Notes: generated by a model from the letters alone, not told the origin. Shown: positions 27,450 through 37,084, counted from the first letter of the stretch. The stretch: 64,000 nt of DNA from Burkholderia sp. WSM2230 (GCF_000472445.1 NZ_AXAJ01000004.1:124001-188000), one strand, 5' to 3'. Numbers and translations are program-made.

Positions 27450-29045
27450 ATGATCGAACTATTGAAGAACCACGTCGCCGGCGAATGGGTCGCGGGCAAC
27501 GGAGAAGGCGTCACGCTGAGCGACCCTGTAACCGGCGAAGCGCTTGTGCGCGTCTCGAGCGAAGGCCTCGATCTGCCGAACGCATTCCGTTTTGCCCGCG
27601 ACGAAGCGGGCGCCGCGCTGCGCGCGCTGACCTATGCGCAGCGCGCAGCGCGCCTCGCCGACATCGTCAAACTGCTGCAGGCGAAGCGCGACGACTACTA
27701 CGCAATCGCACTCGCGAACTCGGGCACAACACGCAACGATTCAGCGGTCGATATCGACGGGGGCATTTTCACGCTGTCGTACTACGCAAAACTCGGCGCC
27801 TCGCTCGGCGACGTGCATGCGCTGCGCGACGGCAACGCAAGCGCGCTGAGCAAGGACCAGTCGTTCGCGGCGCAGCACGTGCTGACGCCCACACGTGGCG
27901 TCGCGCTCTTTATCAACGCGTTCAATTTTCCGTCGTGGGGCCTGTGGGAAAAAGCGGCGCCCGCGCTGCTGTCCGGCGTGCCTGTCATCGTGAAGCCCGC
28001 CACGGCCACCGCATGGCTCACGCAACGCATGGTCGCCGATGTGGTCGACGCGGGCATTCTGCCCCGCGGCTCGCTCTCGGTGATTTGCGGCAGCTCCGCG
28101 GGCCTGCTCGATCAGGTTCAGACATTCGATGTCGTGTCGTTCACCGGCTCGGCTGAGACGGCCGCGATCTTGCGCGCACATCCGGCTTTTGTCGAACGCG
28201 GCGCACGGCTCAACGTCGAAGCGGACAGCTTGAACAGCGCGATTCTCTGTGCTGATGCCACGCCGGACACACCTGCGTTCCAGCTTTTCGTCAACGAAGT
28301 CGTGCGCGAAATGACCGTGAAATCAGGGCAAAAATGCACGGCGATCCGGCGTGCATTCGTACCGGAGGCCGCGCTCGAAGCGGTGATCGATGCGCTCGCA
28401 ACAAAGCTGGCCAAAGTCGCCGTCGGCAATCCGCGCAACGACGCCGTACGCATGGGCTCGCTCGTCAACCGCGCGCAGTACGAGAACGTGCTGGCAGGTA
28501 TCGCCGCCCTGCGCGAGGAAGGCATGCTCGCATATGACGGTTCGTCCACGTCTTTTGTCGACGTGAACCCCAGCATCGGGGCCTGCGTCGCGCCGCATCT
28601 TTTTGTCGTCAACGATCCGGACAGCGCGACGCTGTTGCACGATGTCGAAGTGTTCGGCCCCGTGGCGAGCGTGGCGCCGTATCGCGTCGCACACAATGCT
28701 GACGAATTGCCCGAAGCGCATGCCGTCACCCTCGCGCGACGCGGCCAGGGGTCGCTGGTCGCGTCGATCTATTCGAACGACGACGCGCATCTCGGCAGAC
28801 TCGCACTCGAACTCGCCGGTTCACACGGCCGCGTGCATGCCGTGTCGCCTTCCGTGCAGCACAGCCAGACCGGCCACGGCAATGTGATGCCGATGTCGCT
28901 GCATGGCGGACCGGGACGCGCAGGCGGCGGTGAAGAACTGGGCGGTCTGCGCGCGCTCGGTTTCTATCACAGACGCTCGGCGATTCAGGCGTCCGCAACG
29001 GCAATCGATGCACTCGCACAACTCGCTCATCTGCCGGCGGCCTGA
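27450..29045 (+). CDS. boxD: 3,4-dehydroadipyl-CoA semialdehyde dehydrogenase BoxD
   Basis: A 531-residue aldehyde dehydrogenase that oxidises the BoxC product to 3,4-dehydroadipyl-CoA with NADP+. It follows the crystallised P. xenovorans enzyme closely from the N-terminus (IELLKNHVAGEW) through FINAFNFPSWGLWEKAAPAL, the SFTGSAETA loop, the catalytic Cys in SGQKCTAIRR and the closing GGPGRAGGGEELGG. ATG 27450 corresponds to the start of that enzyme; a GTG at 27438 would overlap the previous stop codon. Second gene of its operon. Confidence 0.95.
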   Translation: MIELLKNHVAGEWVAGNGEGVTLSDPVTGEALVRVSSEGLDLPNAFRFARDEAGAALRALTYAQRAARLADIVKLLQAKRDDYYAIALANSGTTRNDSAVDIDGGIFTLSYYAKLGASLGDVHALRDGNASALSKDQSFAAQHVLTPTRGVALFINAFNFPSWGLWEKAAPALLSGVPVIVKPATATAWLTQRMVADVVDAGILPRGSLSVICGSSAGLLDQVQTFDVVSFTGSAETAAILRAHPAFVERGARLNVEADSLNSAILCADATPDTPAFQLFVNEVVREMTVKSGQKCTAIRRAFVPEAALEAVIDALATKLAKVAVGNPRNDAVRMGSLVNRAQYENVLAGIAALREEGMLAYDGSSTSFVDVNPSIGACVAPHLFVVNDPDSATLLHDVEVFGPVASVAPYRVAHNADELPEAHAVTLARRGQGSLVASIYSNDDAHLGRLALELAGSHGRVHAVSPSVQHSQTGHGNVMPMSLHGGPGRAGGGEELGGLRALGFYHRRSAIQASATAIDALAQLAHLPAA

Positions 29046-29168
29046 CGATCTTGCGCCTGACAGACACGACGCACGTGGCAAGCACCCGTAAGGCAGCAGC
29101 GCACGCAAGCATTCAGCGGATCATGAGCACATAACAGCCGGACCGCCCCCACCAGATGGAGGAGACAT

Positions 29169-30773
29169 ATGGAAGCCCTGTTCGAACCGGCTGCAAGCCA
29201 GCCCGCTGTGACGGCCGAGCCGCCGCCCGCGCGCTTCAACTTCGCGGCTCATCTGTTTGCGTTGAACGCGTCGCGCGCCTCCAGGACCGCGTATATCGAC
29301 GACGGCGGCACTACAAGCTACGGCGAGCTGGAAGAACGCGCGCGGCGCTTCGCGACCGCATTGCGCGGTCTGGGCGTGCATGCCGAAGAGCGGGTGCTGC
29401 TGGTGATGCTGGACAGCGTCGCGTTGCCGATCGCTTTTCTTGGCGCACTCTACGCAGGCGTGGTGCCGGTGGTGGCGAACACACTGCTCACGCCCGCGGA
29501 CTATGTGTATATGCTCACGCACAGTCACGCCCGCGCGGTGATCGCGTCGAGCGCGCTCGCCGCAAATGTCACGCAGGCGATGGAGTCAGCCGAACACGAC
29601 GGCTGCCAGCTGATCGTTTCCACACGCGCGTCAGCAGCGCCTGAAAACAAGCCGCTCGCGGCGCCCGTATTCGAAGATCTGGTCGACGCTGCTGCGCCTG
29701 CCGCGAAGCCCGCCGCAACCGGTTGCGACGACATCGCCTTCTGGCTGTATTCGTCGGGCTCGACCGGCAAACCGAAAGGCACTGTGCACACGCACGCGAA
29801 TCTCTACTGGACCGCGGAGCTGTATGCAAAGCCGGTGCTTGGCATCGTCGAAAGCGATGTGGTGTTTTCCGCGGCCAAGCTGTTCTTCGCATACGGTCTC
29901 GGCAACGCGCTGACCTTTCCACTGTCGGTAGGCGCCACGGCAGTGCTAATGGCGGAGCGCCCCACCGCCGAAGCCGTGTTTGCCCGCCTCACGCGCCACC
30001 GGCCGACTGTTTTCTACGGCGTGCCGACCCTCTATGCAAGCATGCTCGTATCCCCGAATCTGCCCGCGCGCGAAGAGGTCGCCATACGCGTTTGCACGTC
30101 GGCTGGCGAAGCGTTGCCGCGCGAAATCGGCGAGCGCTTTACGAACCACTTCGGCTGCGAAATTCTCGACGGCATCGGCTCGACGGAAATGCTCCACATT
30201 TTTCTGTCCAATCGCGCGGGCGCGGTCGAATATGGCACGACGGGACGCCCTGTGCCAGGCTACGAAGTCGAGCTGCGCGACGAGAGCGGCCATGTGGTCG
30301 ACGACGGCGAGGTCGGCGACCTGTATATCAAAGGACCCAGCGCGGCGCTGATGTACTGGTGCAACCGGGAGAAGTCGCGCGCCACGTTTCTCGGCGAGTG
30401 GATTCGCAGCGGCGACAAGTACTGCCGTCTGCCGAACGGCTGCTACGTTTATGCGGGCCGCAGCGACGACATGTTGAAAGTCAGCGGCCAATATGTGTCG
30501 CCGGTCGAAGTGGAGATGGTGCTGGTGCAGCACGATGCAGTGCTGGAAGCGGCGGTAGTCGGCGTCGATCACGGCGGCCTCGTCAAGACGCGTGCGTTCG
30601 TCGTATTGAAGCGCGAGTTTGCAGGGTCTGACATACTGGCGGACGAATTGAAGGCCTTCGTGAAGGACCGGCTCGCGCCGCATAAATATCCGCGCGATAT
30701 CGTGTTCGTCGACGACCTGCCGAAAACCGCCACCGGTAAAATTCAACGCTTCAAACTGCGCGAACTATCATAA
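29169..30773 (+). CDS. bclA: Benzoate-CoA ligase
   Basis: A 534-residue ANL-superfamily enzyme that forms benzoyl-CoA from benzoate, ATP and CoA, the entry step of the box pathway. The AMP-binding loop YSSGSTGKPKGT lies at about 195-206, followed by YGVPTLYASML, the adenylate motif GIGSTEMLHIF, the hinge YAGRSDDMLKVSGQYVS and the C-terminal catalytic Lys in PKTATGKIQR. Length is typical of benzoate ligases. GGAGGAG lies before ATG 29169. The 123-base gap after boxD has no terminator, so cotranscription is likely. Confidence 0.95.
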   Translation: MEALFEPAASQPAVTAEPPPARFNFAAHLFALNASRASRTAYIDDGGTTSYGELEERARRFATALRGLGVHAEERVLLVMLDSVALPIAFLGALYAGVVPVVANTLLTPADYVYMLTHSHARAVIASSALAANVTQAMESAEHDGCQLIVSTRASAAPENKPLAAPVFEDLVDAAAPAAKPAATGCDDIAFWLYSSGSTGKPKGTVHTHANLYWTAELYAKPVLGIVESDVVFSAAKLFFAYGLGNALTFPLSVGATAVLMAERPTAEAVFARLTRHRPTVFYGVPTLYASMLVSPNLPAREEVAIRVCTSAGEALPREIGERFTNHFGCEILDGIGSTEMLHIFLSNRAGAVEYGTTGRPVPGYEVELRDESGHVVDDGEVGDLYIKGPSAALMYWCNREKSRATFLGEWIRSGDKYCRLPNGCYVYAGRSDDMLKVSGQYVSPVEVEMVLVQHDAVLEAAVVGVDHGGLVKTRAFVVLKREFAGSDILADELKAFVKDRLAPHKYPRDIVFVDDLPKTATGKIQRFKLRELS

Positions 30774-30781
30774 GGTGATAC

Positions 30782-31612
30782 ATGCAGAACCCCGTCCTCG
30801 AGACGCCGGCCACCCAGTTTGCCGACTTGCCTGCTGGCGCGTCGCATGGACCGTTGCGCATCGAATATCGTTGGCTCAACCGTGCAGCGGGCGATGCGCC
30901 GATCGCGGTCTTTCTGCATGAAGGACTCGGCTCGGTAGCAATGTGGCGCGACTGGCCGCAAACCCTGTGCGAGCGTCTCGGCATGCGCGGGCTCGTGTAT
31001 TCGCGGCCGGGTTACGGATGGTCGACGCCGCGCGAGCATCATGTCAGATGGCCGTTGCATTTCATGACGGACCAGGCGCGCGATGTTCTGCCCGCGTTGC
31101 TCGACGCGCTGGGCGTCGACATGCATGAACGCCGGCGCATGTGGGTGATCGGCCATAGCGACGGCGGCTCCATTGCGCTGCTCTACGCGGCGCTATCTCC
31201 TGACTCGCTCGCCGGCGCGGTTGCCATCGCACCGCATCTGTTCGTCGAAGACCTGTCCGTGCAAAGCATTGCGCAAACAAGGCTGCTTTATGAAACCACC
31301 GACCTGCGCAGCAAGCTCGCGCGCTATCACGCGGACGTCGACTCGGCTTTCTACGGCTGGAACGATATCTGGTTGAATCCGGCATTCCGGCAATGGTCGA
31401 TTGCGCAGCAACTCGCGTCGATCGACAAACCGCTGCTCGCCGTGCAAGGCCACGACGACAACTACGGCACGATGGCGCAGATCGACACTATTCCCGAGTA
31501 CGTGCCGCATGCGCGGCTCGCCAAACTCGACGCGTGTGGGCACTCGCCGCATCGCGATGCCCCGGACCGACTCAACGACGTGATTGCAGCGTTCGTGTCG
31601 CGGCATTTATAA
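30782..31612 (+). CDS. Alpha/beta hydrolase of the box cluster
   Basis: A 276-residue alpha/beta-hydrolase fold protein. The nucleophile elbow is GHSDGG with Ser126; the oxyanion-hole segment is FLHEGLGS; the acid is probably in VQGHDDNYGT and the His in CGHSPHRDAP. It starts eight bases after the ligase stop codon with AAGGTGA upstream, so it is the last gene of the operon. Such hydrolases recur in box clusters. A thioesterase or lactone hydrolase role is plausible, but no substrate can be read from the sequence. Confidence 0.85.
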   Translation: MQNPVLETPATQFADLPAGASHGPLRIEYRWLNRAAGDAPIAVFLHEGLGSVAMWRDWPQTLCERLGMRGLVYSRPGYGWSTPREHHVRWPLHFMTDQARDVLPALLDALGVDMHERRRMWVIGHSDGGSIALLYAALSPDSLAGAVAIAPHLFVEDLSVQSIAQTRLLYETTDLRSKLARYHADVDSAFYGWNDIWLNPAFRQWSIAQQLASIDKPLLAVQGHDDNYGTMAQIDTIPEYVPHARLAKLDACGHSPHRDAPDRLNDVIAAFVSRHL

Positions 31613-31750
31613 GCCGCGATTCCACAATAATCATCAAATCCTCAAATTTCCAATACTTCACAAAACTTACACAGGTAAGCGGATATTCTTTTCGCACCGC
31701 TGACCTGGGCATGCCGATGCCCGCGCGTTCCCCGTGCCGGAGACATCGCC

Positions 31751-32086
31751 ATGTTCTTTGTGTGGAAGCCCTGCATTGCCTTGCACGCCAAACGTTTGGC
31801 AATTGCGTTCGTGGCGCTGCCGCTTTGCCCGCTGATCAGCGCATGCGGCAACGACGACGCCAGGGCCCCAGACACGAGCGCGGCTGATTCCTCCGGCAAC
31901 GGCGCCAGCAGCAACAGCAACGCCGCAGTGCTGTCGGCCAATCCGTCTTCCGCGCCTTCGGTATTGCCCTCGCCTGCCGCCGTCACGATTCAAAGTCCCG
32001 CACTACCCGCATCAAGCGCCGACCCGGCATTGTCCGCCGCCGCGTCGACGCCGCTCGCCACACCCGTTATCCATACCGTTGATTGA
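31751..32086 (+). CDS. Small hypothetical lipoprotein before phospholipase C
   Basis: A 111-residue protein of unknown function. A basic, hydrophobic N-terminus ends in the lipobox LISAC (Cys32). The mature part is Ala/Ser/Pro-rich low complexity without a recognisable fold. GGAGA lies eight bases before the ATG. The gene ends 80 bases before the phospholipase C gene on the same strand, so it may be cotranscribed and help its export or anchoring; this is inferred from position only. Confidence 0.6.
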   Translation: MFFVWKPCIALHAKRLAIAFVALPLCPLISACGNDDARAPDTSAADSSGNGASSNSNAAVLSANPSSAPSVLPSPAAVTIQSPALPASSADPALSAAASTPLATPVIHTVD

Positions 32087-32166
32087 GTCCCGCACTTCAC
32101 GCGGCGCGCGGCTCACGCTTGCGCGCGGCGTGAAGCGTTCCCACCGAAGACACGAAGGCTCATACC

Positions 32167-34278
32167 ATGACCTCAAAGAATCGCCGCGATTTTCTCCGCT
32201 CGGCCGCGCAGGCGGCAGGCTCGTTCACCGCGCTCAGCATGCTGCCGGCCGGCATCCGCAATGCACTCGCCATTCCGGCCAACAGCAAAACCGGCACGAT
32301 CCGTGACGTCGAGCACATCGTCGTGCTGATGCAGGAAAACCGCTCGTTCGACCACTACTTCGGCACGCTGCGCGGCGTGCGCGGTTTCGGCGACACGCGT
32401 GCGGTCAATCTGCCGAACGGCAAGCCGGTGTGGTATCAGCCGCTCGCCGCCGATCTCGGCTATGTGCTGCCGTTCCGCCCCAGCGCCCCGAACCTCGGCC
32501 TGCAATTCCTGCAAGATCTCGCACACGACTGGAACACCACGCATGCGGCATGGAACGGCGGCCGCTACGATCAATGGGTGCCCGCCAAAAGCGCGACGAC
32601 CATGGCCTACCTCACGCGCGAGGATATTCCGTTTCACTATCAACTCGCGGACGCATTCACGATCTGCGACGCGTACCACTGCTCGCTGATGGGTCCCACT
32701 GACCCGAACCGCTACTACATGTGGGCGGGCGGCGTGGGTAACGACGGCACAGGCGGCGGTCCGGTGATCGACAATTCGGAACTCGGCTATGGCTGGTCCA
32801 CATACCCGGAAGTGCTGCAAAACGCCGGCATAACATGGAAGATCTATCAGGACGTCGGCACTGGTCTCGATGCAAACGGCTCGTGGGGCTGGACGCAGAA
32901 CGCGTACATCGGCAATTACGGCGACAACTCGCTGCTCTACTTCAACCAGTACCGCAACGCGCAGCCGGGTAACCCGCTGTACGACAACGCACGCACCGGC
33001 ACGAATGCATTGAAGGGCGACGGCTATTTCGACATACTCAAGCGCGACGTGCAGAACAACGCGCTGCCGCAAGTCTCGTGGATCGTCGCACCGGAAGCCT
33101 ACTCCGAGCACCCGAACTGGCCAGCCAATTATGGCGCGTGGTACATCGACCAGGTCTTGCAGATCCTGACGTCGAATCCCGATGTATGGAGCAAGACGGT
33201 ACTCCTTATCAATTACGACGAGAACGACGGCTTCTTCGATCACATGGTACCGCCCTGTGCGCCGACCTCGGGCGCGAACGGTCTTTCGACCGTGGACACC
33301 GTCAACGAAATCTATCCGGGCGATGCGAAGAATGTTGCCGCACCTTACGGCCTCGGTCCGCGCGTGCCTATGATCGTCGTCTCGCCGTGGTCCAAAGGCG
33401 GCTATGTGTGCTCGCAGGTGTTCGACCATACGTCGGTAATCCGCTTCATCGAACAGCGCTTTGGCGAGCAGCACAATCTCACCGGGTCGAATATCTCGCC
33501 GTGGCGTCGCGCCGTGTGCGGCGATCTGACGTCGGCGTTCAACTTCAGCAATCCGAACGATGCGTTCCCGACTTTGCCGGCCACGAGCGGCTATGTGCCG
33601 GCGGATCAGAACCGTCATCCGGATTACGTGCCGCTGCCGCCGGCGATTCAGGCCGTTCCGCGGCAGGAGCCGGGCGTGCGCCCCGCTCGCGCGCTGCCAT
33701 ATGAATTCTTCGTGCGTGTGCACGGCGAAGGCGCGGAGAAAACGCTGACCATGCGCTTCGTCAATACGGGCAGCGCGGGCGCGGTATTTCAGGTGTACCG
33801 CGCAAATAGCCTCGAGGCGCCGCGCACCTACACCGTGGAACCCGGCAAGCGCTTGCAGGACCAGTTCCCGCTGAACGTGGACGGCAGCTACGATTTCACC
33901 GTGCATGGTCCGAACGGATTCCTGCGCCGCTTCACGGGCCGCCCGGTTGCGCGTAGCTGGTGGGACGGCTCGGACATTGCGCGCCCCGAAGTGATCGAAG
34001 GTTACGACGTCGCGAACGGCAATCTGCAATTGCGCCTTGAAAACGTGGGCAGCGCGCATTGCAAGTTCACCATCGTCAATGCATACGACCCGAAGCATGC
34101 AATCAAACGTGTGGTGCGCGGCGGCGATACGGATGAACTGTATCTCGATCTTCGCAATGCGCACGGCTGGTACGACCTCGCGATTACCGTCGACACAGAC
34201 CCGCTGTTCACGCGCCGTTTTGCAGGCCACGTCGAGACAGGCAAGAGCAGCATGAGCGATCCCGCACTGGGCGCGTGA
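32167..34278 (+). CDS. plcN: Phosphocholine-preferring phospholipase C
   Basis: A 703-residue exported enzyme that splits phosphatidylcholine or related lipids into diacylglycerol and phosphocholine. A twin-arginine signal (KNRRDFLRSAAQAAG, residues 3-17) indicates Tat export of the folded protein. The phosphoesterase domain (about 40-430) shows EHIVVLMQENRSFDHYFGTLRG, here residues 49-70, with ENRSFDHYFG typical of the PlcH/PlcN/acid phosphatase AcpA family, and YDENDGFFDHM. Two C-terminal DUF756 beta domains follow (about 505-590 and 605-690). A terminator follows. Choice between PlcH- and PlcN-type is uncertain. Confidence 0.92.
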   Translation: MTSKNRRDFLRSAAQAAGSFTALSMLPAGIRNALAIPANSKTGTIRDVEHIVVLMQENRSFDHYFGTLRGVRGFGDTRAVNLPNGKPVWYQPLAADLGYVLPFRPSAPNLGLQFLQDLAHDWNTTHAAWNGGRYDQWVPAKSATTMAYLTREDIPFHYQLADAFTICDAYHCSLMGPTDPNRYYMWAGGVGNDGTGGGPVIDNSELGYGWSTYPEVLQNAGITWKIYQDVGTGLDANGSWGWTQNAYIGNYGDNSLLYFNQYRNAQPGNPLYDNARTGTNALKGDGYFDILKRDVQNNALPQVSWIVAPEAYSEHPNWPANYGAWYIDQVLQILTSNPDVWSKTVLLINYDENDGFFDHMVPPCAPTSGANGLSTVDTVNEIYPGDAKNVAAPYGLGPRVPMIVVSPWSKGGYVCSQVFDHTSVIRFIEQRFGEQHNLTGSNISPWRRAVCGDLTSAFNFSNPNDAFPTLPATSGYVPADQNRHPDYVPLPPAIQAVPRQEPGVRPARALPYEFFVRVHGEGAEKTLTMRFVNTGSAGAVFQVYRANSLEAPRTYTVEPGKRLQDQFPLNVDGSYDFTVHGPNGFLRRFTGRPVARSWWDGSDIARPEVIEGYDVANGNLQLRLENVGSAHCKFTIVNAYDPKHAIKRVVRGGDTDELYLDLRNAHGWYDLAITVDTDPLFTRRFAGHVETGKSSMSDPALGA

Positions 34279-34303
34279 TCGCGCACTGAATGGAACAGGC
34301 TCG

Positions 34304-34341
34304 AACGGCCGCTGCGGTAAAACGCTGCGGCCGTTTTTTTT
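34304..34341 (+). terminator. Terminator of the phospholipase C gene
   Basis: AACGGCCGC and GCGGCCGTT form a 9-bp stem with an inner GCG/CGC pair, followed by eight T. It begins 26 bases after the stop codon. Confidence 0.9.
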
Positions 34342-34363
34342 GACCAGCGGGCTGACTTTTTCG

Positions 34364-34401
34364 CACCGACTAATCATCAGATCACCGACTAATCATCAGA
34401 T
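34364..34401. repeat. Perfect 19-bp tandem duplication
   Basis: CACCGACTAATCATCAGAT occurs twice without a gap (34364-34382 and 34383-34401), between the phospholipase C terminator and the chemoreceptor promoter candidate. Identity of the two copies suggests a recent duplication. Confidence 0.9.
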
Positions 34402-34458
34402 GTATGGCAGAAAACCCCGGGTTCGGCACGCTACGCGTAAACACCGGTCAACGCCTGC

Positions 34459-34486
34459 TCAAGTCTTTACGCGTGCAAGCCGTATA
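34459..34486 (+). promoter_or_regulatory. Sigma-28 (FliA) promoter candidate of the chemoreceptor gene
   Basis: TCAAGTCT, 12 bases, GCCGTATA compares with the enteric motility consensus TAAAGTTT, 11 bases, GCCGATAA. It lies about 60 bases before the start codon. A hairpin with arms ATGAGGC and GCCTCAT (34493-34510) lies in the resulting leader. Confidence 0.45.
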
Positions 34487-34547
34487 CCGCGTATGAGGCA
34501 GCCGCCTCATCGACCACGACTCATTGCTCAGCCGAAAGACTCCCATC

Positions 34548-36347
34548 ATGTTTTCCTCCATTCGCGCGCGGATCGTTGCGCTGTGCGTCGCCATCGTTGT
34601 CGTTGCACTGGCAACGAATGCCGTCCTCAACTATGTCGTCGCCAACTCGTATAACGCCGACGCCATCGACAGCAGCCTGACCGCCGTCGAAAGCGGCCAC
34701 GCGGCCGGCATCAGCGACTGGGTCGCCGTCAACAGCCAGATGATCAACTCGCTGCAGGACGCAGTGTTGCAACCGGACCCATCGCCTGCGCTCAAGCAGA
34801 TTGCCGCCGCCGGCAGGTTCACCAACGTCTATGTCGGCTACGCGGACAAAACGGCAAAGTTTTCAGACCCGACAGGCATTCCCGCCGACTACGATCCGAC
34901 CGGACGTCCCTGGTACAAGCAGGCTGCGGCGGCAGGCAAGCCGGTGGCAACACCGCCTTACGTCGACGTCGGCACGGGCAAGCTGGTGGTGGCGTTCGCC
35001 GCGCCCGTGGTGCGCGACGGCGCCGTCAAGGGCGTGGTTTCCGGGGACGTCGCGATGGACAGCGTGATCGCGAACGTGAAGTCGATCCATCCGACGCCCG
35101 CGAGCTTCGGCATGCTGATCGATGCAAGCGGTCAGATCGTCGCGCATCCCGATGCGAAACTCACTTTGAAGCCGGCGTCCGATCTCGTGCCCGGTCTCGC
35201 GGGCGACAAGCTCGCGACACTTATTCGCGCGGAGCGCCCGGTGCAGATGAGCGTGAGCGGCAGCGCCAAGCTGTTGCGCGCGCAACCGATTGCAGGCACC
35301 GACTGGTACCTGATCGTCGCGCTCGACAAAGCCGAAGCGACTGCCGGCATGCGCTCGCTGCTGACCGCCTCGGTCATCGCGCTGGTCGTGATCGCCGGTA
35401 TTGCGGCGGCAATCGTCGCGGCCGTCACTGCGGTGTCGTTCCAGCGTCTGTCAAAAGTGCGCGATGCAATGGACGATATCGGTTCCGGCGAAGGCGACCT
35501 GACGCAACGCCTGCCCGCAGTCGGCAACGACGAAGTTGCGCAGATCGCGCGTTCGTTCAATACCTTTATCGACAAACTAAGCCACGTGATGCGTCAGATT
35601 CGCGATGCAAGCGAGTCGGTGCGCATTGCCTCGAATGAAATCGCCGCGGGCAACGTCGATCTGTCGGGCCGCACGGAGTCGGCTGCGGCGAGCCTGCAGG
35701 AGACCGCTGCGTCGATGGAAGAAATCACCTCGACCGTTACGCAATCGGCGAGTGCCGCGAAGCAGGCCGACACGACGGCGGTGTCTGCGTCGCAAGTCGC
35801 TTCGCGCGGTGGCGCGGTAATTTCCGAAGTAATTACGACGATGGCCGAGATCCAGCACGCGTCGGTGAAGGTCTCGGACATCATCGGCGTGATCGACGGC
35901 ATTGCTTTCCAGACCAATATTCTCGCGTTGAACGCCGCGGTGGAAGCCGCACGCGCCGGCGAACAGGGCCGCGGCTTCGCGGTCGTGGCCGGCGAAGTGC
36001 GCAGCCTCGCGCAGCGCAGCGCGCAGGCGGCGAAGGAAATCAAGGCGCTGATCGAAGCCACCGTCGCAAGCGTCACGTCGGGCTCCAGCCAGGTGCGCCA
36101 GGCCGGCGAAACGATGACGGAGATCGTCAGCAACGTCGCGAACGTGACCACGATCATCTCGGAGATCACGCAAGCCGCTAACGAGCAGACGCGCGGCATT
36201 CAGGAAGTGAACCGCGCGGTCAGCCAACTCGACGAAATGGTGCAGCAGAACGCGGCACTCGTCGAACAGTCCACGGCGGCCGCGGCCGCATTACAAACGC
36301 AGGCGGTGAGCCTCGCCGGCGCGGTCACGCAATTCAAGCTGGACTAG
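34548..36347 (+). CDS. Methyl-accepting chemotaxis protein with dCache domain
   Basis: A 599-residue inner-membrane chemoreceptor. The first helix (about 8-30) is followed by a periplasmic dCache_1 domain (about 35-280), a second helix (about 282-305), a HAMP domain (about 306-360) and the signalling coiled coil, whose tip [21 protein letters not shown] binds CheA and CheW. The distal pocket shows Tyr115, Arg120, Trp122, Tyr123, Tyr138 and Asp167, the spacing of the amino-acid-binding subclass (PctA-like). There is no C-terminal CheR-tethering pentapeptide. ATG 34548 is chosen because the membrane helix starts right after it. Confidence 0.93.
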   Translation: MFSSIRARIVALCVAIVVVALATNAVLNYVVANSYNADAIDSSLTAVESGHAAGISDWVAVNSQMINSLQDAVLQPDPSPALKQIAAAGRFTNVYVGYADKTAKFSDPTGIPADYDPTGRPWYKQAAAAGKPVATPPYVDVGTGKLVVAFAAPVVRDGAVKGVVSGDVAMDSVIANVKSIHPTPASFGMLIDASGQIVAHPDAKLTLKPASDLVPGLAGDKLATLIRAERPVQMSVSGSAKLLRAQPIAGTDWYLIVALDKAEATAGMRSLLTASVIALVVIAGIAAAIVAAVTAVSFQRLSKVRDAMDDIGSGEGDLTQRLPAVGNDEVAQIARSFNTFIDKLSHVMRQIRDASESVRIASNEIAAGNVDLSGRTESAAASLQETAASMEEITSTVTQSASAAKQADTTAVSASQVASRGGAVISEVITTMAEIQHASVKVSDIIGVIDGIAFQTNILALNAAVEAARAGEQGRGFAVVAGEVRSLAQRSAQAAKEIKALIEATVASVTSGSSQVRQAGETMTEIVSNVANVTTIISEITQAANEQTRGIQEVNRAVSQLDEMVQQNAALVEQSTAAAAALQTQAVSLAGAVTQFKLD

Positions 36348-36386
36348 TAGTCGGTGCAGAACAGGTAGCGAAGTGACGCGGCGGGC

Positions 36387-36767
36387 TCACGACTCGAAGT
36401 CGAGCCCGCCGATGAGTGCCTCGGGCTCGGCTTGCGTGTGCGACGAAAAATCCAGTTCGCGCGCGTAACGCCATGCCGCGAGCTTGCGAGGCAGCGCGGT
36501 GAGATAGCGGGCAAAGCGCGCCTGCCCTTCGTCTTTCATGAGTCGCTCGATCTCGTCGCTGTCCCACGTCAGATACAGATTGAGCGGATGCGCGTATTGA
36601 GCGATATGCTCGAGCGGCGCTGCATGAACGCGCAGCCGCGTGGGGCGACCAGGACCGCCGTACGGCAGCACTTCAGTATGCACGGTCGTGGCGAAGCATG
36701 CAGCGATGGCCTCGGCAATGCGAGGCGCGAATTCTTTATCGAAACGGTCGGCAGTGTCTGGGCGCAT
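36387..36767 (-). CDS. DUF5594 family protein
   Basis: A 126-residue soluble protein of unknown function, assigned to DUF5594, a family I know from Burkholderia. It contains FDKEFAPRIAEAIAACF near the start and the conserved LNLYLTWDSDEIERLM stretch in the middle. No signal peptide or membrane segment. ATG 36767 follows GGAGAA by three to six bases; an upstream in-frame ATG gives 16 extra residues without a ribosome site. Convergent with the chemoreceptor gene. Confidence 0.7.
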   Translation of the reverse strand: MRPDTADRFDKEFAPRIAEAIAACFATTVHTEVLPYGGPGRPTRLRVHAAPLEHIAQYAHPLNLYLTWDSDEIERLMKDEGQARFARYLTALPRKLAAWRYARELDFSSHTQAEPEALIGGLDFES

Positions 36768-36840
36768 CTGATTCTCCGGCGTGCTGCGCAATGAGCGAAG
36801 CATCGTAGCATGCACGGCGCGGCCTGCAGCGAGGGCTTGC

Positions 36841-36890
36841 TGGCACCTCTCCTGACACCTCTCCTGGCACCGTCTGCTGGCACCGTCTAC
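36841..36890. repeat. Four degenerate copies of a 12-13-base unit
   Basis: TGGCACCTCTCC, TGACACCTCTCC, TGGCACCGTCTGC and TGGCACCGTCTAC follow in tandem between two small minus-strand genes, running into the stop codon of the right-hand one. Confidence 0.75.
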
Positions 36891-37084
36891 CCGGCACGCT
36901 TCCCCTTCTGCGCGCGAGTGTTGCGCCTTCGAACCACAAAACTGATCAGCGCCGCAAGCGCGGCTGTCACTGCATAGCCCGCAAAACGAATGGCCTGCTC
37001 AGTCGGCAGGCGCGCGATCAGCAGCGCCGCAACGGCACTTGCAACCGCGGCGAACGCGACAAGCAATGCGACTGTCCACTTCAT
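36887..37084 (-). CDS. Small membrane protein (65 aa)
   Basis: An unrecognised 65-residue protein with two hydrophobic helices (about 3-25 and 33-52) and a basic tail (RRRNTRAQKGKRAG), which puts the C-terminus in the cytoplasm by the positive-inside rule. ATG 37084 has GGGGAGA about seven bases upstream, clearly better than the upstream start that would add 20 charged residues. It stands between the DUF5594 gene and a LysR gene on the same strand. Confidence 0.65.
   Translation of the reverse strand: MKWTVALLVAFAAVASAVAALLIARLPTEQAIRFAGYAVTAALAALISFVVRRRNTRAQKGKRAG

Noticed and set aside
32173..34377. A 734-codon open frame on the minus strand across phospholipase C
   Set aside because: It is an antisense shadow of a clearly recognised gene; high GC suppresses stop codons, and the product is Arg/His/Val-rich with no family likeness.
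36841..36890. Integration site or IS end
   Set aside because: The unit is degenerate and there is no transposase, integrase or target duplication nearby.
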